Below are positions 23,679 to 32,046 of a DNA stretch of 64,000 bases, piece after piece. The notes under the pieces are model-generated. The model searched no databases and was not told the origin of the DNA. It was given only the letters and a program-made list of their open reading frames with translations. Position numbers and translations under genes: made by a program. The number at the start of each line of letters is the position of its first letter. The first letter of the stretch is position 1. This DNA is from Hypnocyclicus thermotrophus (lineage in GTDB: Bacteria > Fusobacteriota > Fusobacteriia > Fusobacteriales > Fusobacteriaceae). The DNA is taken from contig NZ_SOBG01000007.1 of assembly GCF_004365575.1 (NCBI RefSeq), positions 1 to 64,000 of the forward strand, written 5' to 3'.

Positions 23679-25399
23679 TTATACCTCCTTTTTTTTCTAA
23701 AATTATTAGAATTTATTAAAATGTTTTTTTGATTATATTTTTTATTTATATTTTTTTCTACAAATATTTTTTTCCCAGTAAAAGGATCGATTTCAGTATA
23801 ATACATAAGGGTAGAATAAGTAGAAGGTGTCGGAGTGAATATTTGTACTTGTTCTGGATTTACACGTAATTCTTTACTAGCAAATTTTTTTAACTTTTTC
23901 ATTTCATTTTCATCACATCCGGGGTGAGCAGCAATAAGATAATATGTTAAAAATTGTTTTTGATTGTATTCCCTATTTAGTTCATAAAATTTATTTTTGA
24001 ATTCAACTAATACATTTTTAGATTGTTTTCCCATTTTATTTAAAATATTATCTTCGCTATGTTCAGGAGCAATTTTTAATTGTCCTGAAATATGATATTT
24101 AATTAAATTTTCTAAAAATTTATTACCAAAGTTCTTATCACTTAAAATTAAATCATATCTTATACCAGATGCTATAAATATTTTTTTTATATTTTTAATT
24201 TTACGTGCTTTTGTAAGTAATGAATTATATTTTTTATGACTTGGCTTTAGTGATTTACAAGTATTAGGAAACATACATCTTTTATTTTTGCAGCTACCTA
24301 GTTTTAATTTTTTTTCGCACTCAATACCATACATATTTGCAGTAGGACCACCAATATCATTAATATATCCTTTAAAGTTTTTTTCAGAAGCAATGGATTC
24401 AATTTCTTTTAAAATAGATTCTTCACTTCTTTGAATAATAGTTCTTCCTTGATGGACTGCAATAGCGCAAAAATTACATTCACCATAGCATCCTCTATGA
24501 GTAGTTACAGAATTTTTAATAGTATCAAGAGCTTTTACTATTCCATCTTTTTTATAAAAAGGATGAACATCTTTTTCATATTTTAAATCATAAACAAAAT
24601 CAATTTCTTTTGTAGTCAAATGATATGCTGGAGGATTTTGAATAAGATATCGATTATCATGTTTTTGATAAAGGCCTTTTGCAGTTAAAGGGTCATTATT
24701 TAAATAAAATTTATTAAAAGCATCAATAAATTTATATTTATCGCTTTTACATTCTTCAAAGCTAGGTAATTCAATAAAGTTATTTTTAGGTTTATTTGAT
24801 ATATAACAAAGCCCTCTTATATCGTTAGGAGAAGTATTATTTTCAATAGCTTTCGAAAATTCTAATATAGGTTTTTCGCCCATTCCATAAATTAAATAAT
24901 CAGCTTTTGAATTAAATAGTATAGATTTTCTAAGAGAGTTCGACCAAAAATCATAGTGAACAATTCTTCTTAAACTAGCCTCAATTCCACCGATTAAAAT
25001 AGGTCTTTTATTTTCACCTTTGAAATATCTTTGAATAAGATTAACATATTTTATAACAGCCCTATCAGGTCTTTTGTTATTGATACCTCCAGGGGTAAAA
25101 TCATCATTTTGTCTTTTTTTCTTTGTAGCGGTATAGTTTGCTACCATAGAATCTACACAGCCACTAGACACCCCAAAATAAAGTTTTGGGACACCCAATC
25201 TTGTAATATCTTTATCAGAATTTATATCAGGTTGCGCAATTATTCCTACTTTATATCCTTGACTAATAAGATATTTTCCAATAACGGCACTTCCATTATA
25301 AGAACTATCAATATATGTGTCGCCAGATATTAAGATAATATCCAGTTGATTCCATTTTAAAAATTTTAATTCTTCTTTAGTTGTTGGGATAAACATCAT
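23675..25399 (-). CDS. YgiQ-type radical SAM protein
   Basis: A 574-residue radical SAM protein of the UPF0313/YgiQ family: N-terminal B12-binding-like segment (LDIILISGDTYIDSSYNGSA), then the 4Fe-4S motif RGCYGECNFCAIAVHQG (CxxxCxxC, about residues 302-309), and IASGIRYDLIL, LKIAPEHSE and YLIAAHPGC. The reaction is not established for the family. ATG 25399 or 25396 both follow AAGGAG. First gene of a two-gene unit with der, divergent from the flagellar cluster. Confidence 0.88.
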   Translation of the reverse strand: MMFIPTTKEELKFLKWNQLDIILISGDTYIDSSYNGSAVIGKYLISQGYKVGIIAQPDINSDKDITRLGVPKLYFGVSSGCVDSMVANYTATKKKRQNDDFTPGGINNKRPDRAVIKYVNLIQRYFKGENKRPILIGGIEASLRRIVHYDFWSNSLRKSILFNSKADYLIYGMGEKPILEFSKAIENNTSPNDIRGLCYISNKPKNNFIELPSFEECKSDKYKFIDAFNKFYLNNDPLTAKGLYQKHDNRYLIQNPPAYHLTTKEIDFVYDLKYEKDVHPFYKKDGIVKALDTIKNSVTTHRGCYGECNFCAIAVHQGRTIIQRSEESILKEIESIASEKNFKGYINDIGGPTANMYGIECEKKLKLGSCKNKRCMFPNTCKSLKPSHKKYNSLLTKARKIKNIKKIFIASGIRYDLILSDKNFGNKFLENLIKYHISGQLKIAPEHSEDNILNKMGKQSKNVLVEFKNKFYELNREYNQKQFLTYYLIAAHPGCDENEMKKLKKFASKELRVNPEQVQIFTPTPSTYSTLMYYTEIDPFTGKKIFVEKNINKKYNQKNILINSNNFRKKRRYK

Positions 25400-25438
25400 T
25401 ACTCCTTAAAAATTAATTGTTTCTACAAAACATTTCAT

Positions 25439-25447
25439 ATTATACCA
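25439..25447 (-). promoter_or_regulatory. Extended -10 promoter of the ygiQ-der unit
   Basis: Minus-strand TGGTATAAT (plus ATTATACCA) is an extended -10 (TGnTATAAT) about 40 nt before the radical SAM start codon. The -35 is weak. Confidence 0.45.
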
Positions 25448-25489
25448 CAAATTTTAAGAAAAAATAATAATAATTTTATAAAAAAGAAG

Positions 25490-25516
25490 TAAAAAAAAAA
25501 TCTTATATGTCGATAA
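25490..25516 (+). promoter_or_regulatory. Sigma-28 (FliA) promoter of the flagellar cluster
   Basis: TAAA at 25490-25493, 15 nt, GTCGATAA at 25509-25516: seven of eight -10 positions of the flagellar sigma consensus and exact spacing. It lies 28 nt before fliK. The -35 extension (GTTT) is not present, so this is weaker than the flgM promoter. Confidence 0.65.
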
Positions 25517-25543
25517 TTGGAATGGGTATATAGGAGGTGAAGT

Positions 25544-26767
25544 ATGGAAGCAAACATATTGCAAACTCCCAATATATCTGGTGTAGAAAAAGTTACTAGT
25601 AGTAAAGTGAGTACTAAAGATATTAAGAATGGTAAAAAGATATTTGATTTTACTAAAATATTTAACACTACTAAAAATAAAAAAAGTTTACTTGAAGCAA
25701 ATAAAAATAACATTCTTAATATCACAAATAAAGAACTAGTTGATGCTAAAAAACACACAGATAAAGATGTTACAAAAGAAGTTTTAGCAGGAATTTTATT
25801 AGCAAACGCTAATGAAAAATCAAGTGATACGAAAATAGCAGAGATAAAAACTACTAGTACAAAGGACATTGGCAATAGAATATCTAGAGCTCAATTAGGA
25901 ATTAAACTCGCTAACTCTAATGAAATTTTATCAAAAGATGAAGGTCTTAAGATAAAAGAATTAAGTTCTGAAAAACAAAAAGTTGCAACAGAATTAATAG
26001 CAGGGAAAGAACTAGCAACTAAATCTAAAGTAAAAAATAATGATGATATTTTTCAGAAAAATAAAATTAGAGTAAAAAAACATGAAAATAATAAAGATGT
26101 TTTTATAGGTGAAGGTTTAAATTCTGATAGCCAAGTTCAATTTTCTAAAACAGATGTAAAAGGGAGAAATGATTTAGCATTTATATCATCTTATGGATTA
26201 AAAAAAGTAAACAAAAAAAACAAAGATGATGAGATTCAAATAACTAATATTGATTCAAAAAATATGAATTTTGAATTAAAAACAAAAGAAGGAACAGAAA
26301 AAGTATTTGCACCTAATCAAAGTATTACATATGAAACAGTAATGGAGCAAATAGAAAATGGTTTAAAAGTTAATTATAATTCTCAATTAAAAGAGATGAA
26401 AATTAAATTAAAACCAGAAGAACTTGGAGAAGTAGAAGTAAAGTTTAAAATCGAGAATAATATAATGAAAGCAGAGTTTGTAGTACAAAATCAAACAGTA
26501 AAAGAAATAATAGAAAACAAGTTTAATGATTTAAAAGAAAATCTTTTAAAACAAGGAATTGATGCACAAGAAGTAAATGTATATGTATCTTCCGATAATC
26601 AAAATAATCAAAATAATCAAAATAATTTTAGAGAAAGATATCAATTTTTAGCAAACGATAACAATACTAATACTCCAATTATAAATGATATACATTTAAA
26701 TGCTGTAGAATCAACAGCAAGATTAAATAATAATATCACTAAAAATGGAGTAAATATAGTAGTTTAG
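25544..26767 (+). CDS. fliK: Flagellar hook-length control protein FliK
   Basis: A 407-residue protein with a long low-complexity Lys/Asn/Ser-rich N-terminus and a conserved C-terminal Flg_hook domain (about residues 275-350): YNSQLKEMKIKLKPEELGE then KAEFVVQNQTVKEII. A short NNQ repeat (about 352-360) follows. FliK is exported and measures hook length, switching the export gate through FlhB. GGAGGTG precedes ATG 25544. First gene of the flagellar cluster, directly behind a sigma-28-like promoter. Confidence 0.88.
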   Translation: MEANILQTPNISGVEKVTSSKVSTKDIKNGKKIFDFTKIFNTTKNKKSLLEANKNNILNITNKELVDAKKHTDKDVTKEVLAGILLANANEKSSDTKIAEIKTTSTKDIGNRISRAQLGIKLANSNEILSKDEGLKIKELSSEKQKVATELIAGKELATKSKVKNNDDIFQKNKIRVKKHENNKDVFIGEGLNSDSQVQFSKTDVKGRNDLAFISSYGLKKVNKKNKDDEIQITNIDSKNMNFELKTKEGTEKVFAPNQSITYETVMEQIENGLKVNYNSQLKEMKIKLKPEELGEVEVKFKIENNIMKAEFVVQNQTVKEIIENKFNDLKENLLKQGIDAQEVNVYVSSDNQNNQNNQNNFRERYQFLANDNNTNTPIINDIHLNAVESTARLNNNITKNGVNIVV

Positions 26768-26776
26768 GAGGTAATA

Positions 26777-27283
26777 ATGCAAATAACAAATACAGGATTA
26801 AAAATACCAAAAGAATTACAAGAAAGCTCTCCAGTAGTTAATGAATCTCAACAATTAGGAAAAGATGATTTTATGAAGCTTTTAGTAGCTGAAATGACTA
26901 ATCAAGACCCTTTAGACCCTAAAACAAATACAGAATCAATTGCTCAAATGGCTCAATTTTCAGCGCTTGAACAAGGAGAAAATTTAAATAAATCTTTTAA
27001 TTCAATGTTAAGATTTCAAACATTAAATACATTAAGTTCAAGTGCTCAAATGATAGGGAAATATACAAGAGCAAAAATAGACGGTGAAGAAGTAGTAGGT
27101 CAAATTAAAAGTACGCATTTGGAAAATGGTCAAGTGTTTGCTAATGTAATTGATTCAGAAAACCAAGAAATAAAAATACCGTTAGAAACTATTGTAGCAT
27201 TGTCAAAAGAAAAATTTGAAGAAAAAGGCAAAACTGATAGTAAAAAAGAGTCGCTTCCTAAAAATGTTATAGACCTTTCTTAA
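26777..27283 (+). CDS. flgD: Flagellar hook-capping protein FlgD
   Basis: A 168-residue hook scaffold protein. The N-terminal FlgD signature is clear: QLGKDDFMKLLVAEMTNQDP, DPKTNTESIAQMAQFSALEQ (about residues 26-66). It is short, with a Tudor-like part (GKYTRAKIDGEEVVGQI) but no full FlgD Ig-like domain, as in several low-GC lineages. AGGAGG precedes the ATG; 9 nt behind fliK. Confidence 0.93.
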   Translation: MQITNTGLKIPKELQESSPVVNESQQLGKDDFMKLLVAEMTNQDPLDPKTNTESIAQMAQFSALEQGENLNKSFNSMLRFQTLNTLSSSAQMIGKYTRAKIDGEEVVGQIKSTHLENGQVFANVIDSENQEIKIPLETIVALSKEKFEEKGKTDSKKESLPKNVIDLS

Positions 27284-27303
27284 GTTAGATAAGGAGGTGT
27301 GTT

Positions 27304-27687
27304 ATGGCTAGGCTTTTAAATTCAACTTATATTCAGGGATTGAAGAGTGTAAATAATAACATAGACAATAGCAATAAAAACAACCACGGAAACAAGCCAT
27401 CAGTGGCTTTTGAAAATGTTTTAGAAAATGAAAAAAAATTGAAATTTTCTGCACACGCACAAAAAAGAATAGAGAGCAGAAGAATGGAGATAAAAGAGGA
27501 AGAACTTAAGAAGGTACAAGAAGGAGTGAAAAAACTAAGAGAAAAAGGGTGTAGAGATTCAGTTGTTATAGCAAAAAATAGAGCTTATGTAATAAGTATA
27601 AAAAATAATACTGTTGTAACTATCGTGGATGAACCAAATTTAAAAGACAATTTATTTACTAATATAGATAGTCTAGCATTAGTTTAA
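27304..27687 (+). CDS. Flagellar operon protein (TIGR02530-like)
   Basis: A 127-residue protein with FSAHAQKRIESRRMEI, EGVKKLREKGCRDSVVI, AYVISIKNNTVVTIVDE and the end DNLFTNIDSLALV, the pattern of the small conserved protein found between flgD and flgE in Firmicutes and Thermotogae. Its role in hook assembly is not established. AAGGAGG precedes ATG 27304. Confidence 0.88.
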   Translation: MARLLNSTYIQGLKSVNNNIDNSNKNNHGNKPSVAFENVLENEKKLKFSAHAQKRIESRRMEIKEEELKKVQEGVKKLREKGCRDSVVIAKNRAYVISIKNNTVVTIVDEPNLKDNLFTNIDSLALV

Positions 27688-27731
27688 TTCTGTATTGTTT
27701 AAATTATTACCTTGTTTTTCTCTAAAATGAA

Positions 27732-27782
27732 TAGGCTGGACCTGAAAAGGAAGCCTTTAATCATTGAACGACTGAGATGATA
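27732..27782 (+). ncRNA. Structured leader of flgE (unclassified hairpins)
   Basis: AGGCT (27733-27737) pairs with AGCCT (27752-27756), enclosing CCT-GAAA-AGG with a GNRA tetraloop (27741-27750). A second hairpin ATCAT/ATGAT (27760-27764 and 27777-27781) ends beside the ribosome site. It could regulate hook protein translation or stabilise mRNA after processing. It does not match the c-di-GMP-I, c-di-GMP-II or guanidine aptamers I can recall. Confidence 0.35.
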
Positions 27783-27796
27783 AAAGGAGGAAAAAT

Positions 27797-29563
27797 ATGT
27801 TAGGAGCATTATATTCAAGTATTAGTGGATTGAAAGCCCACCAAACTAAACTTGATGTAGTTGGAAACAACATTGCAAACGTAAATACAGCTGGGTTTAA
27901 GAGATCTAGTGTTAATTTTGAAGAAACAATGACAAGAACTTTGAAAGGAGCTAGAGGACCTGTAGAGGGAAGAGGAGGTACAAATCCTTCAGCAATTGGC
28001 CTTGGAACATCTGTATCTAGTATTAATACGGATTTTAAATCTGGGGCTCAACAAACTACAGGAAGAAAAACAGATTTAAGAATTGATGGAAATGGTTTTT
28101 TTATTTTAAAAGAAGGAAATAGTAGATTTTATACAAGAGCAGGAAATTTTAATTTAGATGCAAATGGGAATCTAGTAACCCCTAGTGGAATGAAAGTACA
28201 GGGTTGGCAAGCTACAGTAAGAGAAGATGGAACTATGGGGATAGACTCAACTACACCATTAGGTGATTTACAGATTAGAGTAGGGAGTTCTCTTCCAGGA
28301 AAAGCTACAGATACTTTAAATTATACAGGAAATTTACAACAAAAAGCAGGGATATCAGATCTTACTTTATCAGTAGATGATCTGAGTGGAACAGGGAAAA
28401 AGGTAGATGTAGGTATAAAGTTTTCTTATGATAAAAATTCAGATAAATGGTATTGGAAAGCTCAAGGAGAAGGAATAGTAGGACAAGGAGCTTTTCAACT
28501 TGATGAAGATGGAAATATTAAAAGAAGTTTTCCAAGTGAAACAATCCCTATTCAAAACGCAAATGGAGTATTAATAAATTCACCAGTAGCTGGTAAAATA
28601 ACATTCTCTGAAATAGCTGATGTGAAAAATAAAAAGACTGCTTCATTTACAGAAAACTCTTATGTTACATCTAGTGAAGTTTATGATTCGCTAGGGAAAA
28701 CACATACTTTGGGTATTAAATATACTAAATTAGCAGAGAATGTATGGGATTTTGATGTTACTTCAGGAAGTGGTGAACCAGTGAAAAATGGTAAAGGATT
28801 TGTTACGTTTGATTCGGTAGGACAAATAAACGGAAAATATAAGTATGCAGATCCAAATGATCAAACAACTTGGCCAGAAGGGGTAACAGCAATGTATTTT
28901 GAGAATGGAGTTGTAGATCCAACAACAGGACAAGTTACATATGGAGATGTAAATAGTGAATACAGTATGGATGCAAATGGAGTAGTAAGATTTAGAGGCG
29001 CAGAAGTTCCAGGCGGACCTAAAAAAGGACAAATAATGAACAGTCAATTTGATGAAAAACTTATATTTGACCCAGCAGAAAAAGGATCAGCGCCACCGCC
29101 AGAAGGAGGAGCATCACCACTTGAAATTAGTTTAAACTTTAATAATGTTACTCAATTTGCAGCACAAACAACAATTACATTAGAATCTCAAAATGGATAT
29201 GGAATGGGAGAATTAGAAACGTTCAATATTACAGATTCTGGAGATATTATGGGATTCTATTCTAATGGATATGAACAAACAATAGGTAAGATTGCATTAG
29301 CTAAATTTACTAATTCAGAAGGATTACAAAATATAGGTGGAAGTGCATTTAAACAAACTTCAAATTCAGGAGAAGCAATGGTTCTTTCGCCGGGAACGGC
29401 AGGAACAGGAAAAGTTGTTGCAGGAGCTCTAGAGATGTCTAATGTCGATTTAGCACAAGAATTTACTGATATGATTATTGCTCAAAGAGGATTCCAAGCA
29501 AATTCAAAAACAATCTCTACATCAGATCAAATATTAGAAAATGTAATTAATTTAAAAAGATAA
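27797..29563 (+). CDS. flgE: Flagellar hook protein FlgE
   Basis: A 588-residue hook subunit. The N-terminal rod-like motif MLGALYSSISGLKAHQTKLD with VGNNIANVNTAGFKRS, FlgE-type TRAGNFNLDANGNLVTPSGM and the C-terminal SNVDLAQEFTDMIIAQRGFQ coiled segment are diagnostic. The variable central part makes it longer than the roughly 400-residue enteric type. AAAGGAGG precedes ATG 27797. Terminator follows. Confidence 0.96.
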   Translation: MLGALYSSISGLKAHQTKLDVVGNNIANVNTAGFKRSSVNFEETMTRTLKGARGPVEGRGGTNPSAIGLGTSVSSINTDFKSGAQQTTGRKTDLRIDGNGFFILKEGNSRFYTRAGNFNLDANGNLVTPSGMKVQGWQATVREDGTMGIDSTTPLGDLQIRVGSSLPGKATDTLNYTGNLQQKAGISDLTLSVDDLSGTGKKVDVGIKFSYDKNSDKWYWKAQGEGIVGQGAFQLDEDGNIKRSFPSETIPIQNANGVLINSPVAGKITFSEIADVKNKKTASFTENSYVTSSEVYDSLGKTHTLGIKYTKLAENVWDFDVTSGSGEPVKNGKGFVTFDSVGQINGKYKYADPNDQTTWPEGVTAMYFENGVVDPTTGQVTYGDVNSEYSMDANGVVRFRGAEVPGGPKKGQIMNSQFDEKLIFDPAEKGSAPPPEGGASPLEISLNFNNVTQFAAQTTITLESQNGYGMGELETFNITDSGDIMGFYSNGYEQTIGKIALAKFTNSEGLQNIGGSAFKQTSNSGEAMVLSPGTAGTGKVVAGALEMSNVDLAQEFTDMIIAQRGFQANSKTISTSDQILENVINLKR

Positions 29564-29569
29564 ATTAAG

Positions 29570-29600
29570 TAGCGGGTAAACGCTCCCGCTATTTTATTAA
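29570..29600 (+). terminator. Terminator-like hairpin after flgE
   Basis: TAGCGGG (29570-29576) pairs with CCCGCTA (29585-29591), followed by TTTTATT. It probably lowers but does not abolish read-through into flbD-motA. A TATAAT at 29629-29634 with a poor -35 might restart transcription. Confidence 0.7.
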
Positions 29601-29648
29601 AATGCTAGATTTTGATAATAAATAATGATATAATATAGGGGGAGTAAA

Positions 29649-29840
29649 ATGATACTCTTAACAAAATTAGGCAAAGAAAAAAAAGAAATTGTAATAAATG
29701 CTGAATTAATTGAAACAATAGAAGAAAATCCAGATACAGTGATAAATTTAACTACAGGTAAAAAGTTTTTAGTTAATGAAAAAAAAGAAGAAATTATAGA
29801 AAAAATAATTAAATATAGGAAAAGTATACAGCTTATATAG
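29649..29840 (+). CDS. flbD: FlbD/SwrD family flagellar protein
   Basis: A 63-residue protein, MILLTKLGKEKKEIVINAEL then NPDTVINLTTGKKFLVNEK, the conserved FlbD (SwrD) pattern found before motA in many Gram-positive and related genomes. SwrD raises motor torque in Bacillus. GGGGGAG precedes ATG 29649. Confidence 0.9.
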   Translation: MILLTKLGKEKKEIVINAELIETIEENPDTVINLTTGKKFLVNEKKEEIIEKIIKYRKSIQLI

Positions 29841-29852
29841 GAGGCTAAGAAT

Positions 29853-30623
29853 ATGGATATTGCTACAATAGTTGGATTTGTTTTAATATTTGCACTAATG
29901 TCAATGGGAATGGGATTTAATTTTGGACCATTTATAGATCCACCTTCATTTTTAATAGTTGCGGGAGGAACGTTTGGAGCATTATTTATGTCATTTCCTT
30001 TAAATGTAGTATTAGGACTTCCAAAAATTGGGATGAAAGCAATTAAAAATCAAGTTCCAGACTCTGCAGGACTTATAGCAACATTAGTTAGTTTTTCTGA
30101 AAAAGCTAGAAAAGAAGGATTATTAGCAATTGAAGCAGATATAGAAACAATAGAAGATGATTTTTTGAAAAAGGGAATTCAACTTGTTGTAGATGGGACA
30201 GATCCGGAGCTTGTAAAAAATATTTTAGATACAGAAGTAGGTTTTACAGGAGAAAGACATGAATTGGGTAAATCTATATTTAAATCGATAGCATCATTAG
30301 GTCCAGCATATGGAATGATAGGAACACTTATTGGACTTATTCTAATGCTTGGTAGTTTGGATGATCCGAGTACAATAGGGCCTAAAATGGCAATAGCATT
30401 AATAACAACTTTATATGGATCAGTTTTAGCAAATGCACTAGGCGATCCTATTGCGAATAAACTAGAATTTTATAATACTAAAGAACTTGCTTTTAGAGAA
30501 TTGGCAATAGAAGGTATATTATCTTTACAAGCGGGAGATAATCCAAAAGTTTTAGAGGAAAAGTTAAAATCATTTTTATCGCCAGATGAAAGAGCTTCTT
30601 TATCTAAAGAAGAAGGTGAATAA
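29853..30623 (+). CDS. motA: Flagellar motor stator protein MotA
   Basis: A 256-residue four-helix membrane protein. MDIATIVGFVLIFALM and DPPSFLIVAGGTFGALFM form helices 1-2, a long cytoplasmic loop carries charged residues that contact FliG, and PAYGMIGTLIGLILML plus ALITTLYGSVLANALGDPI are helices 3-4. AGGAGG precedes the ATG. motB follows after 2 nt. Confidence 0.95.
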   Translation: MDIATIVGFVLIFALMSMGMGFNFGPFIDPPSFLIVAGGTFGALFMSFPLNVVLGLPKIGMKAIKNQVPDSAGLIATLVSFSEKARKEGLLAIEADIETIEDDFLKKGIQLVVDGTDPELVKNILDTEVGFTGERHELGKSIFKSIASLGPAYGMIGTLIGLILMLGSLDDPSTIGPKMAIALITTLYGSVLANALGDPIANKLEFYNTKELAFRELAIEGILSLQAGDNPKVLEEKLKSFLSPDERASLSKEEGE

Positions 30624-30625
30624 AT

Positions 30626-31486
30626 ATGGCAGAAAAAAAATGTCCACCTGAAGGTTTACCTGGATGGATGGGAACTTATGGTGATTTAGTTACGTTATTA
30701 CTTTGTTTTTTCGTTCTTTTGTTTGCTTTTTCTACAGTGGATTCTCAAAAGTATAAAAATTTAATTATGTCTTTTAAAGGTACAATGGGAGTAATGAAAG
30801 GTGGAAAAACAATAAGTCCAGATGAATTACTTACAAATAGTAGAATAGAATATAAAGGTAGTGAATATAGATATCAATATCTTTCAAAAAAAATTGATGG
30901 TGAATTAAAAAAGTACTCGGGTGATGAATATACACAAAATAGAAATGAAAATTCTAGTGAATCTACGGAAAATCAAAACAAAGAAAATCAAACTAAACAA
31001 ACAAAAAAGAATTTAGGAGAAATAACAAATGAAGACACAAATGTAAAAGTAACTGAAAGAGGAATAGAAATTAGTTTAGGAGATAGAGTGTTATTTGATT
31101 TAGGAAAAGCTTTTTTAAGAAAAGAAGCGAAGCCTATTTTAGATATAGTGTATAATAACATTAAAGATATAGAAAATAATATTATTATAGAAGGAAATAC
31201 AGATAACCTTCCAATAAATAATAAAGAATTTAAAAGTAACTGGGAATTGTCAACAGCTAGAGCTATCGCAGTTCTTAGATATTTTATTTCAAAAAACAGT
31301 AATATAGAAAAAAGAATGTCTGTAGCGGGATATGCAGACACTAGACCAATAGCTACAAATGATACGAAAGAAGGAAGACAAAAAAATAGACGAGTTGTAA
31401 TAGTAATACTTAAAAGTTTAGATGAGCGCTTTCAAGAAAAAGTAGCATCTGAAAATCCCGTAGTAAGTGACCAAGGAGGAAATTAG
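30626..31486 (+). CDS. motB: Flagellar motor stator protein MotB
   Basis: A 286-residue stator subunit. One membrane helix, GWMGTYGDLVTLLLCFFVLL, contains the ion-binding Asp20. A polar linker follows (about residues 60-140), then an OmpA-like peptidoglycan-binding domain (NNIIIEGNTDNLPI, NWELSTARAIAVLRYF, AGYADTRPIATNDTKEGRQK). The helix resembles PomB/MotS-type stators more than enteric MotB, so sodium coupling is possible. fliL starts just behind it. Confidence 0.93.
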   Translation: MAEKKCPPEGLPGWMGTYGDLVTLLLCFFVLLFAFSTVDSQKYKNLIMSFKGTMGVMKGGKTISPDELLTNSRIEYKGSEYRYQYLSKKIDGELKKYSGDEYTQNRNENSSESTENQNKENQTKQTKKNLGEITNEDTNVKVTERGIEISLGDRVLFDLGKAFLRKEAKPILDIVYNNIKDIENNIIIEGNTDNLPINNKEFKSNWELSTARAIAVLRYFISKNSNIEKRMSVAGYADTRPIATNDTKEGRQKNRRVVIVILKSLDERFQEKVASENPVVSDQGGN

Positions 31487-31487
31487 T

Positions 31488-32024
31488 ATGGCAGATGAAG
31501 CTAAAAATAATGTTCAAGAACCAGAAAAAAAAGGAACTCCTTTTTTGGTAAAAGCATTAATAATTGCTACTTTAGCGATTCTTGTAGTTGTTATTTCTAC
31601 AGCGACAGCCTTTTTTGTTGCAACTAAAATAAGTAGTAAAGCAAATAATCAGCAAGAGCTGGTTCAAAAGGATACAAATGTTGATAGTGTTGAAAAAATA
31701 GAATATGGACAAACAGCTTATTTTGGAGATTATACTGTAAATTTAAATGAAGATAATCCTAGATATTTAGTTGTTAGTATATATTTTGAATATAGTCCAA
31801 AAATAAAAGCTAAAGAACTTGAAAAAATTAAAGCAGAAGTAGAAACGAATAAAGTGATACTTCAAGATAGAGTTATCTCTATTTTGATGAGTAAAAGTAT
31901 TGCTGATTTAAAAGCTGATAATGATTTTATTAAACTTAGAGAATTGATAAAAGACGAAGTAAACAAAGTTTTAGGGAAAGAATATTTAATTAATATAAGA
32001 TTTAGTAATGTACTAATTCAATAG
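31488..32024 (+). CDS. fliL: Flagellar basal-body-associated protein FliL
   Basis: A 178-residue protein with one N-terminal membrane helix (VKALIIATLAILVVVISTAT) and the FliL periplasmic domain (DYTVNLNEDNPRYLVVSIYF, LIKDEVNKVLGKEYLINIRF). FliL surrounds the stator and supports torque. The start ATG 31488 has AAGGAGG upstream, inside the end of the motB region; an earlier in-frame GTG lies within motB and is rejected. Confidence 0.92.
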   Translation: MADEAKNNVQEPEKKGTPFLVKALIIATLAILVVVISTATAFFVATKISSKANNQQELVQKDTNVDSVEKIEYGQTAYFGDYTVNLNEDNPRYLVVSIYFEYSPKIKAKELEKIKAEVETNKVILQDRVISILMSKSIADLKADNDFIKLRELIKDEVNKVLGKEYLINIRFSNVLIQ

Positions 32025-32046
32025 CCAACGTTAGGTGGTGAGGTAA

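Noticed and set aside
26599-26630. Short NNQ-type tandem repeat in fliK
   Set aside because: Only three imperfect copies of a nine-base unit in a low-complexity coding region; not treated as a separate feature.
27690-27796. c-di-GMP riboswitch in front of flgE
   Set aside because: A GAAA tetraloop is present, but the conserved GCAAA-type core and matching P1 geometry of GEMM-I or GEMM-II are not.
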